From: Haliclystus octoradiatus
Taxonomy: Eukaryota; Cnidaria; Staurozoa; Stauromedusae; Haliclystidae
Length of the DNA stretch: 64,000 nucleotides
Assembly (NCBI GenBank): GCA_916610825.1
Contig: OU744449.1
Span: forward strand, 18,693,344 to 18,757,343
Direction: 5' to 3'
Positions 49,791 through 61,910 of the stretch are shown in pieces (position 1 is the first letter of the stretch; each line of letters starts with the position of its first letter). Position numbers and translations under genes: made by a program. Under the pieces are notes generated by a model. That model searched no databases. It was not told the origin of the DNA and was given only the letters and a program-made list of their open reading frames with translations.

Positions 49791-51899
49791 AACGAATGAA
49801 TGGAATGGGATACACCCAAGAATGTTAAACAATTGAAAAAAATTCTGGGATTATTGGTTTTTATGCCTCCTTTGTTCCGCATTATGCTATTATTGCTAAG
49901 CCCCTTTCAGATAAATTACAGAAATGCATAGAATGGTGTTGGTCAGTTGACAATGCAAAAGTATTTGAACAGTTAAAATTACATATTAGAAATGCACCAA
50001 GTAAGTGTAATGTTGATTTAACTTCTCCTATTGAAATGACAACAGATGCAAGTACTGAAGGTTATGGTATTGCACTTGAACAAAATGGTCAACCAATTGA
50101 ATTTGCACCAGGTAAATGGTCAGCCACACAACATAAATGGAGCACTACAAAAACAAAGTTAAGAGCTGCCGTTGAAGGTGTTAAAAAGTTTCGCCATTAT
50201 TTATTAGGAGCACCATCGCTTATATGGTATACTGACCATGAGGCTCTAAAAATATACATTCAGATAATTGTGATGCAACGTTGTATCGATGGTGGCAAAA
50301 GTTAATACCGTATAATATGGAGATTACACATAAAGCAGGTTCGCAAATACCTCAGGCTGATGCCTTAAGTCGTAAACCAATTAGACGATTAGTCAGTGAC
50401 GCATGGAAAGTAGCTGTAAGTATCATCATACTGCCATTCAATGGGCATTTAAGAAAGTACAAGGTCTTAATGTTCATACTTCAAAATCTAATGATGAATT
50501 AAGATATGCTGCATTAATTGATAAACTGTGTATACAGTAAATGATGCAAATCTGATGTTTGATGAAAAATTGGTTGTTCTTAGTTCTATTCGATAATAAA
50601 ATTATTGAAAAATGTCATGCTGGACACTGTGGAACCAAACGTACTTCTACAAGAGTCAAAGAGATGTACTAGTGGCAGGCTGGCAAAAAGATACAAAAGC
50701 ATATGTAGCAAATTGTGTACATTGTGCACAAGCCAAAAATTCACATGTGGGCAATGAAGAAGGTATGTCCACAGTTCCTCTAATCTGAGAGCCCTTTGCA
50801 CAATGGGCTATTGATGTTCTTGGATCATTATCTGAAACCAACAAAGGGAAAAATTAATTTTAGTGTGTACTGATTTATTTACTAAATGAGTGGGACTGTT
50901 TGCAATTCCTAATCAAAAAGCAACGACTATTGCGAATTGTTTAATGGATGTTATATGTCGTATCGGATCAGAGTACTAATTTTCAGATTCTACTTTTCAA
51001 AGAATTATTAAAGGTGTTGAAAGTTACACAATTACGTGCTACTCCATATCATCCCCAAGGAAATGGGCAGTGTGAAGGATTTAATTCCAACATGATGGGT
51101 ACGGTTAGGGCATTATTATTAGAAAAACCAATGGACTGGGATAATTGTTTAGCTGTTGTAGCATATACATATCGTACCACCCAACATGATGTCATTGGTT
51201 ATTCACCTTTCGAGTTAGTGTATGGTTGTAACCTTTCTCGTCCTGAGATTGATGATTATGTTGTGTCTAATAATGTTAATGAAAGTTATGCTAGTCGTCA
51301 AGCAGGTCTCATACAACAAGCTCAAGAATGGCGGTCAGAAGCTTTGGAAAATATCAAGCATTCACAGGAAAATCGAGTCTCAACTCCGACATCAACTGGT
51401 TATGTGATTAATGATCAGGTGATGCTTAGAAAATTTTGGTCTAAAGCTGGTATATGTAGAAAATTATTACCAAAGTATGTTGGCCCTTACCGTGTTGTGG
51501 AAGTGCGTCGACCGGATTATGAGCTTTCAATCAATGGTAAACATTGTCAAGTTCATGGGAGTAATCTTAAAAGGTTTGTATCAACTGGTGATGATGCTGA
51601 TGTTGACAATGATTCATATGATCCACTGATGATTCTGGAACCACACTGATGTTCAACAACCTGATGTTGTCCATGGTGATGATGAGCCGATCGCTGAGGC
51701 TGAGGCAAACCAAGATGACGATCCAGATGTTGAAGACAGTTCAGACGAAGAAGACAATCCATTAGCCTTTGTTATAGGAGCATCAAGTTGTGGCAAAATG
51801 TGTAAGAAAAGATTATTGGTATAATAACTCTTTCACATATTGAAGATTGTTAGTTTAATGATAGTTCATGATAAATCGAATACAAATAAAATTTGATAT

Positions 51900-53468
51900 T
51901 AAATCAACATGTCTTTGACATCTGGGACTATGCCGAATGATCTCAAAACAGCTATGTTATTCCCATCGATAAAGAAAATTAACTCTGACTGTGAGAACTT
52001 CCAGAACTTTCGACCGATATCAAACTTGAAGTATGTTTCTAAGTTGATCGAAAAGTCAGTATTCGTACAACTGAATGATCATTTGATTAAAAATAATCTT
52101 TACGAACAATTCCAATCTGCATATAAGCGCTTACACAGCACTGAAACTGCATTATTAACAGTTATTGATGATATTCTGATTTCATTAGATAAAGGGGATG
52201 ACGTTTTTCTCATACTGTTGGATCTATCAGCAGCATTCGACACAGTTAATCATTCACTACTATTATCAAAACTCCAACAAACCTTTGGAATAACAGGAAT
52301 GGCTTTGCAATGGTTCAAGTCCTATCTCTCTGGACGTATGCAATTTGTCTGTATAAATGAATGTAAATCTGCAAATGATACGCTAAGAGTGGGAGTATCC
52401 CAAGGTTCTGTCCTTGGTCCATTGCTCTATACGCTCTACACGTCATCACTTGTTGAGGTCATCAAGCGTCATGGAATTGAGTATCACCTTTATGCTGATG
52501 ATACTCAGCTATATTTTTCATTCAAAGCAGAAAATATCAAGGAAGCTAAATCTCGGGTTGAGGAGTGTATTGCCAGTGTATTCCAATGGATGGATTTAAA
52601 TGAATTGAAATTAAACAAAGAAAAGACGGAAATTATACATATTCACTCGAAACACAAACTTCGTATCCAACCTCAATCACTGTTGATCGGCACAGACAAA
52701 ATTTTTACCACAACAAAATCGAAAAATCTTGGGATCTACTTAGATGAATGTATGTCTTACGATTATCATATCTCCAACATATGTAGATCTTCTTTTAATC
52801 ATCTTAGAGGACTATCAAAAATCAGAAAATTCATCAATAAAGATTCAGCAGCAGTTGCAGTACATGCATTTATATCATCGAAATTAGACCATTGTAATTC
52901 GCTCTTGTATGGTTTGCCCCAAAAGAGCATAAAACGGTTACAATTTATTCAAAACACTGCTGCGAGAATTGTCACAGGAGTACGTAAATACGAACATATT
53001 ACGCCAACTTTGATAGAACTACACTGGCTACCAATCAAATACCGGATTGATTTTAAAATATTATTACTTGTTTATAAAACTTTGAATGGACTTTCTCCGA
53101 AGTATCTTTTTAACAAAATACACTATGAGAAGCATGCTAGGACATTACGCTCCACTAACAATGCATTATTACACCAGCCAAGAGCCAGAACAAAAACATA
53201 TGGTGACAGGGCCTTTTCAGTATGCGGTCCAAGGCTATGGAATACTGTCCCTCTTGACATTCGCAGAGCAGCCTCAATTGATAAATTTAAAAAAATTACA
53301 AAAACATATTTATTTCAGAAATTTTTAAATGATAGATAAGGCTCAGTAGTCAGTAAATAAATAAAATAAATAAAATAAATAGTCTTTTTAGTTTGAACAC
53401 TTGTAAAGCGCCATGAGCAATGTTAATGTGCGCTATATAAAAACAATTAATAAATTATTATTATTATT
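51900..53468 (+). mobile_element. LINE (CR1/L2-like), 5' truncated, young
   Basis: A single open frame from inside the RT domain to its stop, then a 3' tail with the common TTGTAAAGCGC...GCGCTATATAAA end and ATTATTATTA repeat (53440-53468). No endonuclease. Inserted in the Gypsy fossil between integrase and LTR. Confidence 0.9.
51909..53339 (+). CDS. LINE reverse transcriptase, intact from fingers to C-terminus
   Basis: 476 residues. NFRPISNLKYVSKLIEKS (fingers), LLDLSAAFDTVNHSLLLS (motif A), GVSQGSVLGPLLYTLY (motif B), YHLYADDTQLYF (motif C, YADD at about residue 198), LNEKTEIIHI-like motif D, then IQNTAARIVTG and LHWLPIKYRIDFKI and the C-terminal GDRAFSVCGPRLWNTVP. Reverse transcription by target priming would need the missing endonuclease. 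The open frame despite truncation indicates a recent insertion. The real start lies upstream of the truncation, so the ATG is not the natural one. Confidence 0.9.
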   Translation: MSLTSGTMPNDLKTAMLFPSIKKINSDCENFQNFRPISNLKYVSKLIEKSVFVQLNDHLIKNNLYEQFQSAYKRLHSTETALLTVIDDILISLDKGDDVFLILLDLSAAFDTVNHSLLLSKLQQTFGITGMALQWFKSYLSGRMQFVCINECKSANDTLRVGVSQGSVLGPLLYTLYTSSLVEVIKRHGIEYHLYADDTQLYFSFKAENIKEAKSRVEECIASVFQWMDLNELKLNKEKTEIIHIHSKHKLRIQPQSLLIGTDKIFTTTKSKNLGIYLDECMSYDYHISNICRSSFNHLRGLSKIRKFINKDSAAVAVHAFISSKLDHCNSLLYGLPQKSIKRLQFIQNTAARIVTGVRKYEHITPTLIELHWLPIKYRIDFKILLLVYKTLNGLSPKYLFNKIHYEKHARTLRSTNNALLHQPRARTKTYGDRAFSVCGPRLWNTVPLDIRRAASIDKFKKITKTYLFQKFLNDR

Positions 53469-53506
53469 AAATCTTGCAGTTTTAAGAACAATTTTGAGTG
53501 GAGGTA

Positions 53507-53712
53507 TGTGAGGACTAGCCTCTCATTCATTATGTAGCCTCTTTTATATATGCATATTAAGTAGATAGCGGAGCCTATAAATAGGTCTGCTAATTGTGTT
53601 AAAGGACTTCAGTTATATACGTTTACCCAGATGAGTGGAAGTCAGTCATTATATAGTTTCAAGTAACGACACATGCGTGGTTATTGAGTTATGATATCCG
53701 TAGATCCTAACA
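53507..53712 (+). repeat. probable 3' LTR of the Gypsy fossil
   Basis: Starts TGTGAGGACTAG right after the purine tract GAGTGGAGG and ends GATCCTAACA. TATAAATAG at about 53577 fits an LTR promoter. Single copy, so the LTR call is by structure only. Confidence 0.6.
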
Positions 53713-53990
53713 TCTGATTAGACCAAAGGTTGAGTCAGGTGTGCCCCAAGGGTCAGTACTTGGACCTATTTTATCTTGACTTTACATCAATGATTTGATA
53801 GACGTCGTCAAAAAATGCAACATCAAATAATTTGCTGATGATTGTAAAATCTATTTCCAAATAAATTCCGTTAATGACCATCAAAGATTACAAGATGACC
53901 TGAGTAGAATGATGTGCTGGGCGGACAAAAATAATTTGACTATGGCTATACACAAATGTAAAATACTACATCTAGGTCCAAACATCTAGC
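53713..53990 (+). mobile_element. old LINE, 3' portion
   Basis: RT motif B (VESGVPQGSVLGPIL), then FADDCKIYFQ (motif C) and MCWADKNNLTMAIHKCKILHL. Same orientation as and the natural continuation of 49310-49790. Decayed. Confidence 0.72.
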
Positions 53991-54165
53991 ATCAGCCATA
54001 TTATATCAATAATACTAGATTAGAATCTGTTTACTTTTAAATCTAAATTAAGTTTTCTGAAAATTTATCAAAATATCTTAGATATAGCTAATTTATAATT
54101 TAACTGTAATATTATTTACTACTATTTAAAATTTTGTAGATAAACCAACCATTGTTGTTTTACAG

Positions 54166-54288
54166 AAATAAAAGAACTTATTATTATAGGATAGGATATG
54201 CACTGATGCGAAATCATGGATCTGCAGATGAACCAGTATGGAAGTTGGTGCAATATCACAGTTGTATTCTTGCCGATGCTGAGTCAAC
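54166..54288 (+). CDS. possible orphan exon of an unrecognised gene
   Basis: A strong acceptor (TTGTTGTTTTACAG) and donor (GTAAGTAG) bracket an open frame: NKRTYYYRIGYALMRNHGSA then DEPVWKLVQYHSCILADAES. A second bracketed stretch, 54646-54727, continues in the same phase without stops. Product not recognised. May be a real host exon, or chance. Confidence 0.3.
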
Positions 54289-54748
54289 GTAAGTAGAAGA
54301 AGACTGACTAAGTTGGGATAATAGAGGGGGATTGTTATTGAGAACAAGAGGTGGGTCTGTAAGAGAAAGGGGGTATTGAAATCAAATTAGGGTAGATATT
54401 GAAATCGGAATGTGTGTTGAGTAATAGGACAAGAGAGAGTGATTGTGATGAATTGAAAGGGTGGACCTGTGAGAACAAAGAAGTGGATCTGTAAAACAAA
54501 GAGTGACATAATAGATATGATGAATCATAAGATCTGATTTAGGATCAATGGGAATTGAGTTCATTTGTAGTTTGCGTCTTTGTGTTCCATAAACACCACA
54601 GACGATTTTATTTTAAAGATGATGTCTATGTATTTACTCTTGCAGAGTGTTTTCAAGATCATTTGGCATTTGTATTTCAACAGGGACGTACGTCGTATCA
54701 ACTTTGACTTGGCGTTGGATTTTACAGGTGGTACTAGTGTCTGAATAA

Positions 54749-55570
54749 ATGGGGACGACTTCAGTTAAAACTTCAAAACGTGGTAGACCTAGAGTAGGAA
54801 AGAAAGAGCCTACCGTGAAAAGACTGGTAGCTAAACAAGTGCCTTCTGCGAATGAAAAGCAAGCAGTTGAAGAATGTTTAGAAACCCTTCGAATACAAAG
54901 TAAAGACGTAATGGCTAGCTTTCACGTCACTGTCCATCCACTCAATGAAAACGTTATCGGTGATTACGCAGTGATGTTTTCACAATCGATTGACCTAGGA
55001 AAGAATTGACTGCAAAAGCAGTAGTCTTTCCTTCGACAAAGCTGAAAGAATTGATATCGTTTCTGAGTCATTTGCAGCGATCTTTCCAACAATGTGAAGA
55101 GTCAATCAAAGCTATACTACTCGTCAAGACGGCACCCAGAAGTCTAAATTTTGTCCTTCCAAAGCTGATAGAAATCAAACAAGCTGGTAAATTCACTGTC
55201 GAGATGATTACCAACAGTTCTCAAATGTTGTTGCTATCCCACAAGGAAAGAAAAGTAGAAATGAGTAAGATCTTTGCGGAATTAATGTCATTTTCAAAAT
55301 GCTGTTTTGGATAACTGCGAATGATGTGTGTGACAATCGCTTAGTCAAATTGACCACAAATTTTGCTTATGGTCGTCTCTTCAACATCAGATTGATCATC
55401 TATTCATGAAATTAACTTCGGTAGTATCGATAGAGCAAGCGAACAAAAAGTTATTTGAGATCATTAGATCTCCAACTCCTGCGAGTGTGAATACGAAATT
55501 GGAGTATATGACCCAAGAGGAATTACTACAGGACCCTGACTGGAATTCCATGACAAAGAATTTTTGAAGA
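54749..55570 (+). pseudogene. unassigned Polinton gene remnant
   Basis: Begins with a basic patch (TSKRGRPRVGKK), followed by helical text (EECLETLRIQSKDVMASFHV). No family recognised. Placed in the Polinton by position only. Confidence 0.4.
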
Positions 55571-56349
55571 ATAAACTTGTACAGAAATCGCTCAGTGACG
55601 TGTGTAAAGTCGATTAGTTTTATTTTAAATTATTCTGTTGTTTTATTAATTTATTTTTATTTTTTGTAATCAATTTGTATTCTAACATTTATAGTTCACT
55701 ATTATCATTATTGTTATATTCAAAAATTCTGTTATCCTTTGATTCGCCTCCCATCTTAGCTCTTTTGTACGCTATTGCCCACTGCTCGTCCAATGATGAA
55801 TTCCCCCTTTTTAACGAGGGGGAAAGTCAACATTTTTCTCCCCGTCTTTGAGCGTTGGCTTGCCAGCCACATATAATATACCTCCTCCCGGTTGTTTTTT
55901 AGACTGTGAAGGATACATTTCATGTCATTGTTGAGTTTTTCCTTTATTATTATTATTTCTTTTTGGTTTTCTTACATCAGGTTTCTGCATTTTGATGTTT
56001 CAATTACAACACTCGCCATAGTGACCTCCTCCTCTTCATAACCGTCATCATCATCTGCGTAGTGTGTATTTCGTTCTGCGTATAAAATTGTCAAAAGCAT
56101 TGATTAGAATTTGGGACAATGATTGATACTATATGCAGGCATTTTGTTCAAACTCATCAAATTCAACAGATAAGTTTAACTCACGTCTCCTTTCTTTTGC
56201 AAATTCTAGTAATCTTGCCAAATTTGAGGGAGGACCTTCGAATTAATAGTTGCCTAGTATTCTACAAAACAAATCGGATAGTCCTTATATTATTTAAATT
56301 AGACACGTTCATGCATAGTTTACATATGTACTAACACAGTATATTGGTT

Positions 56350-56620
56350 TTAAACATTACAACGGTTTTGAAAGGCTGTTAAATTATTCGAAAACTGACC
56401 AACCTTGATATCATCAGTCAAATCATTCTTTTCCAGGGTGTTATCCAAAACTTGTTCACTATTGAGAAGTGCAGCTTTGTTAGGGTTGAGTATAGGATTA
56501 GTCTCGATCTTATCCATCATCATTTGGTAAATTTCCCCAGGCATCACAACATGCTTTCGATAGGCTTTTGTAGCCATGCCACACAAGTCGTTAACCTAGA
56601 TGTGAACGTTTAAATTGGTA
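56350..56620 (-). pseudogene. unassigned Polinton gene remnant, minus strand
   Basis: About 78 codons (KAYRKHVVMPGEIYQMMMDK). Lies next to the ATPase in the same orientation. Not recognised. Confidence 0.35.
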
Positions 56621-57047
56621 ATAGTTGTGCCAGGGTTTGAAGAACTGGACCTAGAAGAGTGCTGAGAAAGCCTCCACCTGCTTGTTTCACGAGAATGCTC
56701 TTCTTGAATTTTCCAGATCGCCTCGAGTCAGACAGCAGACGTAAAATGCTCTTCTTTTTAGAGAGTCTTTTCTTTTGACTAGGTGTCTAACGCACTTTAC
56801 CTTGAAGGATATTTAGCGAAGTCAACAAGGCAATTAGTAAGTTCGGGTTTAGCTACCTTTAGTAGTTGCTTCTGTTAAATTGCGATGCAGTGGTGGAGTG
56901 CTTTGAGGAGAGGAAGGTTTTTCTTAACTCTCTGCGTCATTCTTTTATGATTGTTCTGTTCAGCATCACGTCAGATACCTTACTGAATGCAGACAGCTCT
57001 GGTTTGAGCTTTTTATTTCAATCTAAGTTTTTCAATCTAAGTTCGTT

Positions 57048-57670
57048 TCAATAATTCATAGATGGCTGAGGCTGCTCATCTGGTAGAATGTTTGTGCGGT
57101 ATCTCTGAATTTCAGGGGTGTTTTGAGTTAAGTCAAGAAATAAGTAGCCGTGAGGTCGTTTTGTGGCATCTTTGAAGGCTTCTTGCAAGACCCGGACATC
57201 GTTGTGGGATATCTGTTTAGCCAAATGTGTGAACTGAGTTTTGTCGCGCGGATTCTTGAACACTACGATATCGTCACTGTTCAAACTGATATCGCGCTGG
57301 TTCTTATGAAATAGATTCTGGTTTAGGTATATAATACTCACATTATCATGACGTCCTTTGCAAAACATATCTTTCACAGTATCTGTTCCACAACACTCGG
57401 TCATTAAATCGTCAAACACAACAAGAGAAGGACTTTTCCCGTTTATCATTGATGTAAGGTCAGAAGGAATTCTCTCCACATATTCCAGATGTGGGAAACT
57501 GGATAACAGATCATCGAGGAAGGCGGGTTGATGCTTAGAATAACACCAGATAATCTGTGTAAAAGGCTTGTCAATCACAACATCCATGTATCTAATGAGA
57601 CGCTTAGTAAACACTGTTTTACCTCGACTTCCGGATATTAAACATGTATAACAGTGCTTAAGACGTGGTC
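57048..57670 (-). pseudogene. Polinton packaging ATPase (FtsK/HerA, A32-like) fossil
   Basis: Contains a Walker B-like SLVVFDDLM, the family motif NVSIIYLNQNLF, and HGYLFLDL near the end; a glycine/lysine Walker A-like region lies at the start. In Polintons this ATPase is thought to pump DNA into capsids. Confidence 0.8.
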
Positions 57671-59595
57671 CATGATAGAGAACAGTTCAACTCAAGTGAC
57701 CTCCAAAGTGACTTTGCAGCCTTTGATATTTCATTTTTGAATTTTTCTTTCTAGGATGTACATTTGTCAAGCTTGCAGTAAAAGTTATGCAAGGCAGAAT
57801 GCCCTCACAAGACACGTGAAGAGTCACTATCCAATTTTTATACCATTCTCATGTGTCAATTGTGGACGCAATTTTGTAAGATCTGATTTGTTTCAGAATC
57901 ATCTTCGTGTATGCGTAATCGATGATGATAATTCACCTGAAGAGGATGCTGTTGAAAATCTAATACAAGATATTGTAGATCAATATGAAATCAGCGACTT
58001 CAGTAATGAGGCAACTGTCCACTCTGAAAATGGTGCCGATGACACTACACCATGGTACGGTGTATTGCCGCAGCAAGTTGACGAATTTGCTTCAAAAAAC
58101 ACATCACGAGAGACATCAAGTATACCTGATGATTTGATGGATGTGGATTTTATTGAACTAACCACCATACATGACGCATCCACATCAAACCAAGTTATGC
58201 ACTACATTAATCATCAACTTTGTAATGACGAGGGTGTACAGAATTTACATAGGTGTATGACTTGTCGAATGCCATTTTCAACACAAGAAAATTTAATGTT
58301 ACACATGCAGCTTCATCAATTTGAGCGCACCCTCCCATGTTCATTCTGGGGTAAGAAGTTTAGCAGATCCGAAAATCTAGTGCTACATGTACGCACTTGC
58401 TCTGAAAACCAAGCCGCTTACCGTCATCATGATGATCCGTTACAACATGGAGGAAATATCTTAATTCCCGAAATTGCAGTTGACCTCACTGGCTCAAACC
58501 AAAATTCATTGTACATTGTCGATGCAACACCTAAAGGAGTGGCTGTGAATTACCGTGTTGACTATGGAAAAGTATCTCCATCCAACCTGCTTGGTCAATT
58601 GAGTGAAAGCTTGGAAAATATTAAAATAAAAATCACACAGGAAGCTATGCATCGAATTGCGTATAATTTCTTTTTATCTCTCACATTAACATTCTACAAG
58701 GCAACTGCACTAGATATTATTACAAATCCACCAATCACGTTATACAGTGAGTTATTTACCATGTTATCATTGCATGATTAAAATGATTTAAAAATGAATT
58801 TGGACATCGCAAATGATCAACTCATCATTCAAATGGAGAAGTTTGAGAAGATGGGTTGTGAGTATATATGATCCCCTCGGGGTTCATCGTATATTCCTAC
58901 ATCTGCTGCACTCGTCGCAAAGCACGCCATTATGAATGTACAAGATAAGTATGATAATAAATGTTTTCTCTGGTCTGTTCTTGCCAGCTTACATCCTATG
59001 CATTCACATGCAGAGCGTCTAACAAACTACATACAGTTCGAAAATACTTTGCACTTGGATGGTCTGGAATTCGGCATTGAAAAAGGCATTGAAAAGTTTG
59101 AAATGATGAATCAGTTGAAAGTGACTGTATGGGGATCTGTTGAAGGAAAGGTGATTCCATTCACAGGCAAAATCAAATCACAGAATGCATTTATTTAATG
59201 AGAGAACCTCGCACTATGCCCTTGTGAGTAATCCTAGCGCACTTTTATGTAATCAGTTTAGCAATCACGATGGTCGACGTTACATTTGTCACTATTGCTT
59301 ACACTTATTGCACAATTGATTCGAATGCCAGTTAAGGATGACAAACAGGGATGGGACAAGCTGAAATTTCAGTAATTTCACTGTCAATTGAAGCTTCCTT
59401 ACGTCATTTATGCTGACTTCGAATCAATACTGGTGAAAAGAAGTCCAGCCAGTATAAATAATTCTGGATTCAACGTTGTTAACGATCACATACCATGTGG
59501 CTTTGTCTTGTTAATCAAATCAATCATACCGGACGATGACATGGAAGAGCTGATTGTGTATTGAGGAACAGACGCAGGTGTAAACTTTCTTGATA

Positions 59596-59781
59596 CAGTC
59601 GAACTTGCTTAATATCCCCCATCTGGTTCAGATGAAAAGCGGGACATTAAGCGAGATGGGATATTAAGCGAGGTAGGATTATGAGAGTTTGTATGGAGCA
59701 TGGAAATTAGAATTCAGTTGTATGTGGGGATATTAAGCAAGGTGGGATATTAAAAGAGGGGATATTAACCGAGTTTGACTG
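59596..59781. mobile_element. pogo/Tigger-like MITE inside the Polinton
   Basis: TA, CAGTCGAACTTGCTTAATAT ... ATATTAACCGAGTTTGACTG, TA. The inner part repeats GGGATATTAAGC several times. Family shared with 7596 and, more distantly, 33984. Confidence 0.85.
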
Positions 59782-60025
59782 TACTGTCCTTGCAAAACAG
59801 AAGGCAGTTCACGAAAAATTGAAGAAGATTGTGCCGATAATTAAGTTGACTAGCGAACAATGGAGAAGCTTTTACACCGTCAAAACATGTCATATTTGTG
59901 GGGAAGGTACGTTTCTGTTATTTGCAAATACATTCAGTGCATATACATACATGACGTACATACAATACATACATGCATATCAGTCCTTTGAAAAAAAGTT
60001 ATGTATAACTTAAAGGTTTCTGAAT

Positions 60026-60072
60026 AAATGATGATGATGATGATGATAATGATGATGATGACGATGATGATT
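60026..60072. repeat. (GAT)n microsatellite
   Basis: About 15 imperfect GAT units, in a stretch (about 59905-60148) that does not belong to the polymerase around it. Confidence 0.9.
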
Positions 60073-60960
60073 CAACTGACTAATTGCAACTAATATGTTT
60101 TCATTTTTATTTCTAATTTGTTTTTTCATATTTTGTCCACACATGCAGGTGGAATGGTCAACGGAAATTCAGAGCCAGTAGCGAAACGAAGAAGTTTAGG
60201 CATCATGACCACATTACAGATGCGATGATATGAGAGTAGTTATGATGATCATTCATTTCATAACGTTCCTCGGTACTTTTCATAAAGGCCGTTAAAATCA
60301 CCAACCAGAATGAATGATAACTTATTCTTTAATTCTCCAGGTCTATTTCGTGGCGCTGCCCATCTTCATTGTAATCTGCAATTACGCTTGTCTGTGCAAA
60401 GAGGGTTTATACAATGTATCATGCATAATCTGAAGGGCTACGATTCTCACATTATTTTATCTAGCATTCTTCCAAGGCATTCTCCGGTACGTTGTATCCC
60501 ATGCAACATGGAGAAATACATAACTTTTTTAGTGGGCGGAGTGCGTTTCATTGACTCAATGCAGTTGATGCCTTGCTCCCTCGACAAACTATCAAAAAAT
60601 TTAGAAAAAAGATCTTTCACTTCGACTAAAGGCATCTGGAAAATATTTTCATCAACAAGGTCAACATTGAAGAGAACATGGGTTTGGTTACGACAAAGGG
60701 AATTTACCCCTATACGTATATGGATTCAATGGACCGTTTCCATGAGACTTGTTTGCCAGCCAAAGAAGCCTTCTATAATGAGTTGAAGTAAACTGAAGTG
60801 TCAAAAGAAGACTTACAATCATGCACACAAAATTTGGCAAACATTTTAAATGGAAAATCTCGGAGAATATCATGATCTTTATTTGATAACAGACGCTTTA
60901 ATTTTAGCAGACATGTCCGAGGAATTTAGACGTACTTGTTACAAAAATTATAAACTATTG

Positions 60961-61482
60961 AATAATATGATGAAAAGGTGAGTAACTGATATCATTATTT
61001 CTTTCCTTGCTTGTTATTATTATTAAGCATAATTGTAGACTAAGCATCCAATAGACCTAACGCCTAAAGGCATGATCCATATGAACTTATGAAGCCAATT
61101 GAAATAGACATGTTTATAGTAGGAGTTCCTTTACTGTATTTCCTAACAGGAACTACCGTAGGCGTACTGAATAATTATACCTCGTTAGGGTAGCCATAAT
61201 ATTATGACATAGACATATACTTGTGACTTCTGTATTCTGTGCCACAGACTCATTGCACAATAGTGACAGATGACAAGGCCTACCGTTCAAGGAGATCGAA
61301 ACCTGTTGTAATATTCAAATTGAACTGTTGCATTGCTGATAAACTTTACTTTATTTATAATATGATTAACTAACCAGTATCATTTTAGTCCACTAAACTA
61401 TTAATCTCAATGATCAAGATAGAAAATATATTTTACGTTGTTTATGTTGTGACATGTGAATTGTCATCTTGTCTGCATTGCT
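60961..61482. other. no gene recognised
   Basis: AT-rich spacer between the Polinton and the next element. The expected Polinton right terminal repeat was not found. Confidence 0.45.
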
Positions 61483-61910
61483 ATGGCTTCTGCGATTGAA
61501 GAGTTTTGTATAATATGTAAAGAACTGTTGGGTAACAACAGTGGTGAGATAGCAAAATTGGGTGAAAAAGGCTGTAATGGAATAAACAATGCTGCTGAAC
61601 AGGGAGATTTTAATTTGAAGGCATTGGTTGGAAACAGAGTGCACATAGAATGCAGGAAAGAGTATGTAAATAAATTGTTAATAGCCAGAGAAAAAAGATT
61701 GACAAATCAACACAAATAATACCTTCTGGGCAGAAATTGTTAAGATCTGAATTAAAAGTATTTAAATTTGGTACTGATTGTTTTTATTGCGGAGAAGAAG
61801 TGTCATTTACAAGACAGATGTACCGGAAGTCATTTTGTGTCAGAGTGTTAGAAATGAAGGATGCTGTCATGGGAGCATGTATGAAATAAAGCGATGAATG
61901 GTAGAGAATT

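Larger units (their letters stand above)
49800..53712 (+). mobile_element. Gypsy (Ty3) LTR retrotransposon fossil, 5' part missing
   Basis: Parts in order: end of reverse transcriptase and RNase H (about 49840-50400), integrase (about 50580-51650, with the HPQGNGQ...FN core and a C-terminal GPYRVVEV region), an acidic tail, and, after an inserted LINE, a purine-rich tract and a 3' LTR (53507-53712, TG...CA, with a TATAAATAG box). No gag and no 5' LTR. Broken, with several interruptions in the coding part; of intermediate age, older than the LINE inside it. Confidence 0.82.
54749..60960. mobile_element. Polinton (Maverick) fossil, broken
   Basis: Recognised parts: a packaging ATPase on the minus strand (57048-57670) and a protein-primed family B DNA polymerase on the plus strand (57756 to about 60960, N-terminal C2H2 fingers and exonuclease region only). 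Unassigned gene remnants lie at 54749-55570 (plus) and 56350-56620 (minus). Neither terminal repeats, retroviral-type integrase, protease nor capsid genes were recognised. Incomplete and broken, roughly ten breaks, with a MITE inside. Old. Confidence 0.82.
57756..60960 (+). pseudogene. Polinton family B DNA polymerase fossil
   Basis: Starts with C2H2 fingers (CQACSKSYARQNALTRHVKSH; more at 58250-58400), followed by the typical N-terminal region (DDKCFLWSV-like), the exonuclease motif YADFE (about 59410) and HNLKGYDSHII (about 60430). The palm motifs were not recognised. Broken. Confidence 0.8.

Noticed and set aside
54382-54564. 60-codon minus-strand frame (HHNHSLLSYYSTHIP).
   Set aside because: Low-complexity antisense of a GA-rich stretch, no homology.
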